Positions 60,794 through 64,000 of a stretch of DNA of 64,000 bases are shown here, in pieces; within the stretch, counting starts at the first letter, position 1, and each line of letters begins with the position of its first letter. The translations under genes and the position numbers were made by a program. Source of the stretch: Nocardioides antri (GTDB lineage: Bacteria; Actinomycetota; Actinomycetes; Propionibacteriales; Nocardioidaceae); the NCBI RefSeq assembly GCF_008373765.1, contig NZ_VUJW01000001.1, positions 62,189-126,188 on the forward strand, written 5' to 3'. The notes under the pieces are model-generated. The model was not told the DNA's origin and searched no databases. It saw only the letters and a program-made list of their open reading frames with translations.

Positions 60794-61761
60794 GTCCTCC
60801 GTGCCAGCGTCACGGCGAAGCTCGCCGTCGGGTCGGTCCAGATCCGCTGGATCTCGAGCCCGACGGCCTCGAGCTCCTCGCGGAGCCTCTCCTCGGTGAA
60901 CTTGGTGGAGATCTCGACGCGGATCTCCTCGCCGGAGAACAGGTCGAGGTCGAGGTCCGCGCCGGGGATGGTGACGTGCTGGGGCATCTCGGCCCGCAGC
61001 CGCAGGTCCATGCGCTGCATGCGGCGATCCCAGAACGGGACGTAGGAGAAGGCGTCGACGTCGAAGTCGGCGTCGAGCTCGCGGTTGAGGACGTGGAGGC
61101 TGTTCTTCACGAACGCCTCGGTGACGCCGCCGGGGTCGTCGTAGGCAGTGATGAGGCGGTCGGCGTCCTTGACCAGGTCGGTGCCGAGGAGCAGCTCGTC
61201 GCCGGCTTCCATGGAGTCGGCGAGCGCGCCGAGGAACGCGCCACGCTCCTCGACGTAGAGGTTGCCGATGGTGCCGCCGAGGAACGCGACCAGCTTGGGG
61301 GAGTAGCGGGCGAGGTGGCCGAGGTGGAGGGTGAAGTCGCCGACCACGGCCTCGACCGAGGTCGCGGGATAGCGCGCCGCGAGCATGTCGGCGGCCTCGC
61401 GCAGTGTCTCCTCGGAGACGTCGACGGGGACGAACCGGTCGAGGCGACCGGCGTCGGCGAAGGCGTCGAGGAGGAGCCGGGTCTTGTCACTGGTCCCGGA
61501 GCCGAGCTCGACCACCGTGGTGGCGCGGGACGTGGCGGCGATGTCGCCGGCGGCCTCGCGCAGGATCGTGCGCTCGCACTCGGTGGGGTAGTACTCCGGA
61601 AGCCGAGTGATCTCGTCGAAGAGACGGGAGCCGGCGTCGTCGTAGAGCCACTTGGGCGGCAGCGTGCGGGGCTGGGAGCCGAGCCCGCGGCGTACGTCCT
61701 CCACGAGCCCTGCGGCCGCCCAGTTGCTCTGGAGCAGGACGTCGATCCTGGGGGCGTTCAC
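60790..61761 (-). CDS. egtD: L-histidine N-alpha-methyltransferase
   Basis: A 323-residue protein from GTG 61761, which overlaps the egtB stop (GTGA). SAM-binding region TTVVELGSGTSDKTRLLLDAF and the histidine-binding family signature LVAFLGGTIGNLY are clear. It makes hercynine, the trimethylated histidine intermediate of ergothioneine. The N-terminus DDAGSRLFDEITRLPEYYPTECE is the EgtD family start. Second gene of the egtB-egtD pair. Confidence 0.93.
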   Translation of the reverse strand: MNAPRIDVLLQSNWAAAGLVEDVRRGLGSQPRTLPPKWLYDDAGSRLFDEITRLPEYYPTECERTILREAAGDIAATSRATTVVELGSGTSDKTRLLLDAFADAGRLDRFVPVDVSEETLREAADMLAARYPATSVEAVVGDFTLHLGHLARYSPKLVAFLGGTIGNLYVEERGAFLGALADSMEAGDELLLGTDLVKDADRLITAYDDPGGVTEAFVKNSLHVLNRELDADFDVDAFSYVPFWDRRMQRMDLRLRAEMPQHVTIPGADLDLDLFSGEEIRVEISTKFTEERLREELEAVGLEIQRIWTDPTASFAVTLARRT

Positions 61762-63059
61762 GCGGTGGCTCCGTCGTCGGCGAGGCGGACGCCCGAGAGC
61801 GCCCAGCGGGACTGGTGGGGGAAGAAGTTGCGGTACGACGCCCGCGCGTGGCCGGCCGGGGTCAGCGCGCACCCACCGCGCAGGACCATCTGGTTGCTCA
61901 TGAACTTCCCGTTGTACTCACCGATGGCGCCTGCGGGTGGGCGGAAGCCGGGGTAGGGGTGGTAGGCCGAGGACGTCCACTCCCAGCAGTCGCCGAACAT
62001 CTGCCGCAGGCCGCCGGTCGACTGCCCGGCGGCCTCGGGGTGCCAGCTGGTGGTGTTGGCGAGGTTGCCGGTGACCCTGTCGGTGGTCGAGCCGGTGACC
62101 CGCGCGGCGTGCTCCCACTCCGCCTCGCTGGGCAGTCGCTTGCCGGCCCACGTGGCGTAGGCCTCGGCTTCGTAGAAGGACACGTGGCTCACCGGCAGGC
62201 CCGGGTTGACCGGGAAGGTGCCGTGCAGGGTGTGCTCGAACCAGACGCCGTCGACCTCGGTCCAGTAGAACGGCGCCTGCCAGTGCTCGGTCTGGATCTT
62301 CGCCCAGCCGTCCGACAGCCACAGCTCGTGGCGCCGGTAGCCGCCGTCGGCGATGAACTCCAGCCACTCGCCGTTGGTCACCAGCCGGTCGGCGATCCGG
62401 AACGGCCGCAGCCACTGCTCGTGGCGGGGGAGCTCGTTGTCGAAGCAGAACCCGTCACCCTCGTGCCCCACCTCGACCAGGCCGCCGTCGACCTCGACCC
62501 AGCCGAGCTGGTCGGTCTCCGCTGTGGGCGAGGGGGTGCCGGCGTAGGCCGGCTGCAGCGGGTTGCGGGAGAGGACGTGCTTGATGTCCATCAGCAGCAG
62601 CTCCTGGTGCTGCTGCTCGTGGTGGAAGCCCAGCTCGATCGTGGCCGCGAGCTTGGTCAGCGTCCCCTCGTCGAGCGTGGTGAGCAGGTCGCGCATGCGG
62701 TCGTCGACGTTGCTGCGGTAGACGCCGACGTCGTGCGCGCCCGGCCGGCTGATCAGGCCCCGGTCGGGACGGCTGTAGCGCGGGCCGATGCCTTCGTAGT
62801 AGCTGTTGAAGAGGAACCAGTACTTGTCCTGGAACGGCGCGAACCCCGGCTCGTTGTCGGCCAGCACGAACGTCTCGAAGAACCAGGTCACGTGGGCCCG
62901 GTGCCACTTGGTGGGAGAGACGTCCGGCATCGACTGGACGGTCTGGTCCTCAGGAGACAGTGGCGCGGCCAGCGTCTCGGTGTAGGTCCGCACCACGTCG
63001 TACCTGCTCTGCAGGGTGGACGGGTCCCAGCCCGCTCTCCCCTCGGTCGTGCTGGTCAT
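61758..63059 (-). CDS. egtB: Ergothioneine biosynthesis protein EgtB (sulfoxide synthase)
   Basis: A 433-residue protein from ATG 63059 (GAGG upstream). DinB-like N-terminal domain with metal ligands His53 (KWHRAH) and His147/His151 (HHEQQHQE), then a formylglycine-generating-enzyme-like C-terminal domain (SEAEWEHAARV, GEYNGKFMSNQMVLRGG and YRNFFPHQSRWALSGVR). It joins hercynine to a thiol donor with O2. egtA, egtC and egtE are not beside it. First gene of the pair; divergent from an NmrA-like gene. Confidence 0.93.
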   Translation of the reverse strand: MTSTTEGRAGWDPSTLQSRYDVVRTYTETLAAPLSPEDQTVQSMPDVSPTKWHRAHVTWFFETFVLADNEPGFAPFQDKYWFLFNSYYEGIGPRYSRPDRGLISRPGAHDVGVYRSNVDDRMRDLLTTLDEGTLTKLAATIELGFHHEQQHQELLLMDIKHVLSRNPLQPAYAGTPSPTAETDQLGWVEVDGGLVEVGHEGDGFCFDNELPRHEQWLRPFRIADRLVTNGEWLEFIADGGYRRHELWLSDGWAKIQTEHWQAPFYWTEVDGVWFEHTLHGTFPVNPGLPVSHVSFYEAEAYATWAGKRLPSEAEWEHAARVTGSTTDRVTGNLANTTSWHPEAAGQSTGGLRQMFGDCWEWTSSAYHPYPGFRPPAGAIGEYNGKFMSNQMVLRGGCALTPAGHARASYRNFFPHQSRWALSGVRLADDGATA

Positions 63060-63189
63060 CTGCGCACCTCGCTCGTCGTCGGACTACGGGCCTCGCCGAG
63101 TTCTACCCAAGCAGGTCGGGCAATGAACGGTCGAGCCTCGAAGAACGGTAGGGAAAGCCACCGACAACCTCGCCGCTTAACCTGGACCG

Positions 63190-63939
63190 GTGACCACCAT
63201 CGCCGTCGCCGGCGGAACCGGCGCCCTCGGAAGGCAGGTCGTCGACGCCGTACGACGCCGCGACCTCACGCCGCGCGTCATCGCCCGATCGCAGGGTGTC
63301 GACCTCACCACCGGCGAGGGTCTCGACGAGGCCCTCGCCGGTGTCGACGCCGTCATCGACGCCAGCAACGTGGTCGCGCTGCGCGCCAAGCCGGCGATCG
63401 CGTTCTTCGACGCCGCCACCGGCCACCTACTCGCCGCGGGGGAGCGGGCCGGCGTCCGCCACCACGTCGCGGTCTCGATCGTCGGCTGCGACCGTGTCGA
63501 CCTGCCGTACTACCTCGGCAAGCGCCGCCAGGAGGAGCTCGTCCGCTCCGGCCCGGTGCCGTGGACGATCGTCCGCGCCACCCAGTTCCACGAGTTCGCC
63601 GGGCAGATGCTCGAGCGCTCCCGCGGCCCGGTCGCCCTCGTCCCGGACATGCTCAGCCAGCCGGTCGCCGCCCGCCAGATGGCGGACCACCTCGTCGCTG
63701 TGGCGGTCGGTGAGCCGCTCGGCCTGGCCCCCGACGTGGCCGGCCCCGAGCAGCACCAGATCCCCGACCTCGCCCGCCGCCTGCTGGGCCATCGCGGCAA
63801 GCGCACCAAGGTCGTCGCCGTACCCCTCCCCGGCAAGGCCGGCCGACAGGTGGCCGACGGCGGGCTGCTGCCCGGTGACGGTGCCACGATCCTCGCCCAG
63901 ACGTACGACGAGTGGCTGGCGGCGCACTCGGTGGGATAA
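63190..63939 (+). CDS. NmrA-like NAD(P)-binding protein
   Basis: A 249-residue protein from GTG 63190. Dinucleotide motif IAVAGGTGALGRQVVDAVRRR at residues 4-24, SIVGCDRVDLPYYLGKRRQEELVRSGPVPWTIVRATQFHEF in the middle. It resembles atypical SDRs that sense redox state or reduce quinones; a catalytic Tyr-x3-Lys (YYLGKRRQ) is present. Divergent from egtB across 130 nt. Confidence 0.82.
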   Translation: MTTIAVAGGTGALGRQVVDAVRRRDLTPRVIARSQGVDLTTGEGLDEALAGVDAVIDASNVVALRAKPAIAFFDAATGHLLAAGERAGVRHHVAVSIVGCDRVDLPYYLGKRRQEELVRSGPVPWTIVRATQFHEFAGQMLERSRGPVALVPDMLSQPVAARQMADHLVAVAVGEPLGLAPDVAGPEQHQIPDLARRLLGHRGKRTKVVAVPLPGKAGRQVADGGLLPGDGATILAQTYDEWLAAHSVG

Positions 63940-63962
63940 TCGCATCGGCACAAGGGGTCGGT

Positions 63963-64000
63963 GTGACGCGAGAGCAGGCAGCGCGGGCGGCGGGACGCCG
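63963..64000 (+). CDS. Start of a gene cut by the window edge
   Basis: GTG 63963 is preceded by AAGGGG at 63952-63957, 5 nt away, and opens a frame (VTREQAARAAGR...) that runs to the end of the window without a stop. It lies 23 nt after the NmrA-like gene, so it may be in the same operon. The product cannot be told from 12 residues. Confidence 0.4.
   Translation, partial: MTREQAARAAGR

Noticed and set aside
63095-63112. GTTCTA near egtB resembling half a KstR site
   Set aside because: The AAC half is missing; only a single half-site is present.
1-64000. Possible CRISPR array, prophage, transposase or integrase
   Set aside because: No regularly spaced repeats, no terminal inverted repeats with a transposase and no phage structural or integrase genes were seen.

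Overview
The window is very GC-rich, coding-dense DNA with many GTG starts and many 1-14 nt gene overlaps. It looks like the chromosome of a Nocardioides-like actinobacterium. Supporting this are heterotetrameric sarcosine oxidase genes, ANTAR regulators, a DUF3099 protein, a probable F420-dependent LLM oxidoreductase, ergothioneine genes (egtB, egtD), IdeR/DtxR-like iron boxes and KstR-like palindromes. The genus is an inference from gene content. I see no rRNA, tRNA, CRISPR array, prophage or insertion sequence.

Layout. (1) 1-7.7 kb: soxB(partial)-soxD-soxA-soxG-sdaA as one overlapping operon, followed by a bidirectional terminator and a convergent BCCT betaine-type carrier. This is a coherent route from betaine/sarcosine through glycine and serine to pyruvate. 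(2) 7.8-14.3 kb: a small membrane protein, a GGDEF-phospholipase D-DUF2252 group, a secreted calcium-repeat protein and a conserved unknown. (3) 14.3-19.2 kb: a CarH/LitR-type B12 photoreceptor repressor divergent from a four-gene operon (photolyase, NAD(P)-binding epimerase-like protein, CPBP intramembrane protease, catalase-like peroxidase) in which every junction is a 4-nt overlap. Two 11-bp direct repeats lie on the promoter. (4) 19.2-21.7 kb: a STAS protein and three ANTAR-domain regulators. (5) 21.7-30.3 kb: crotonase-fold protein, SRPBCC protein, acyl-CoA ligase, family-5 uracil-DNA glycosylase, App1-type phosphatase, a RemA (DUF370)-like protein, a bifunctional penicillin-binding protein and a VOC protein. 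(6) 30.3-37.7 kb: a 391-nt non-coding stretch with a 20-bp palindrome, GNAT, DUF3099, a zinc-ribbon mini-protein, a GH5 endoglycoceramidase-like enzyme, an MFS carrier, a hotdog thioesterase, a quinone oxidoreductase and a ChrA chromate transporter whose start looks frameshifted.

(7) 37.8-45.9 kb: a secreted metzincin-like protein, arsR divergent from an ArsO-like flavoprotein plus MFS carrier, a PLP decarboxylase, a phosphoesterase and a secreted unknown. (8) 46.0-50.6 kb: an MpaB-type oxygenase, then an old-yellow-enzyme/2,4-dienoyl-CoA-reductase-like enzyme, an LLM oxidoreductase and an SDR, with KstR-type operators at both promoters, suggesting a small sterol-linked regulon. (9) 50.6-52.4 kb: bfd-bfr iron storage behind two tandem IdeR-like boxes, with a bacterioferritin that lacks one ferroxidase histidine, then LysE and MmcQ/YjbR proteins. 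(10) 52.6-60 kb: a stand-alone SNF2 ATPase, a large LuxR regulator and a secreted M36 (fungalysin) metalloprotease. (11) 60-64 kb: a hexapeptide-repeat protein, the egtB-egtD pair, an NmrA-like protein and the start of a further gene cut by the window edge.

Most start codons were chosen from overlaps and Shine-Dalgarno spacing. Functions rest on motif recognition by eye, without database searches.
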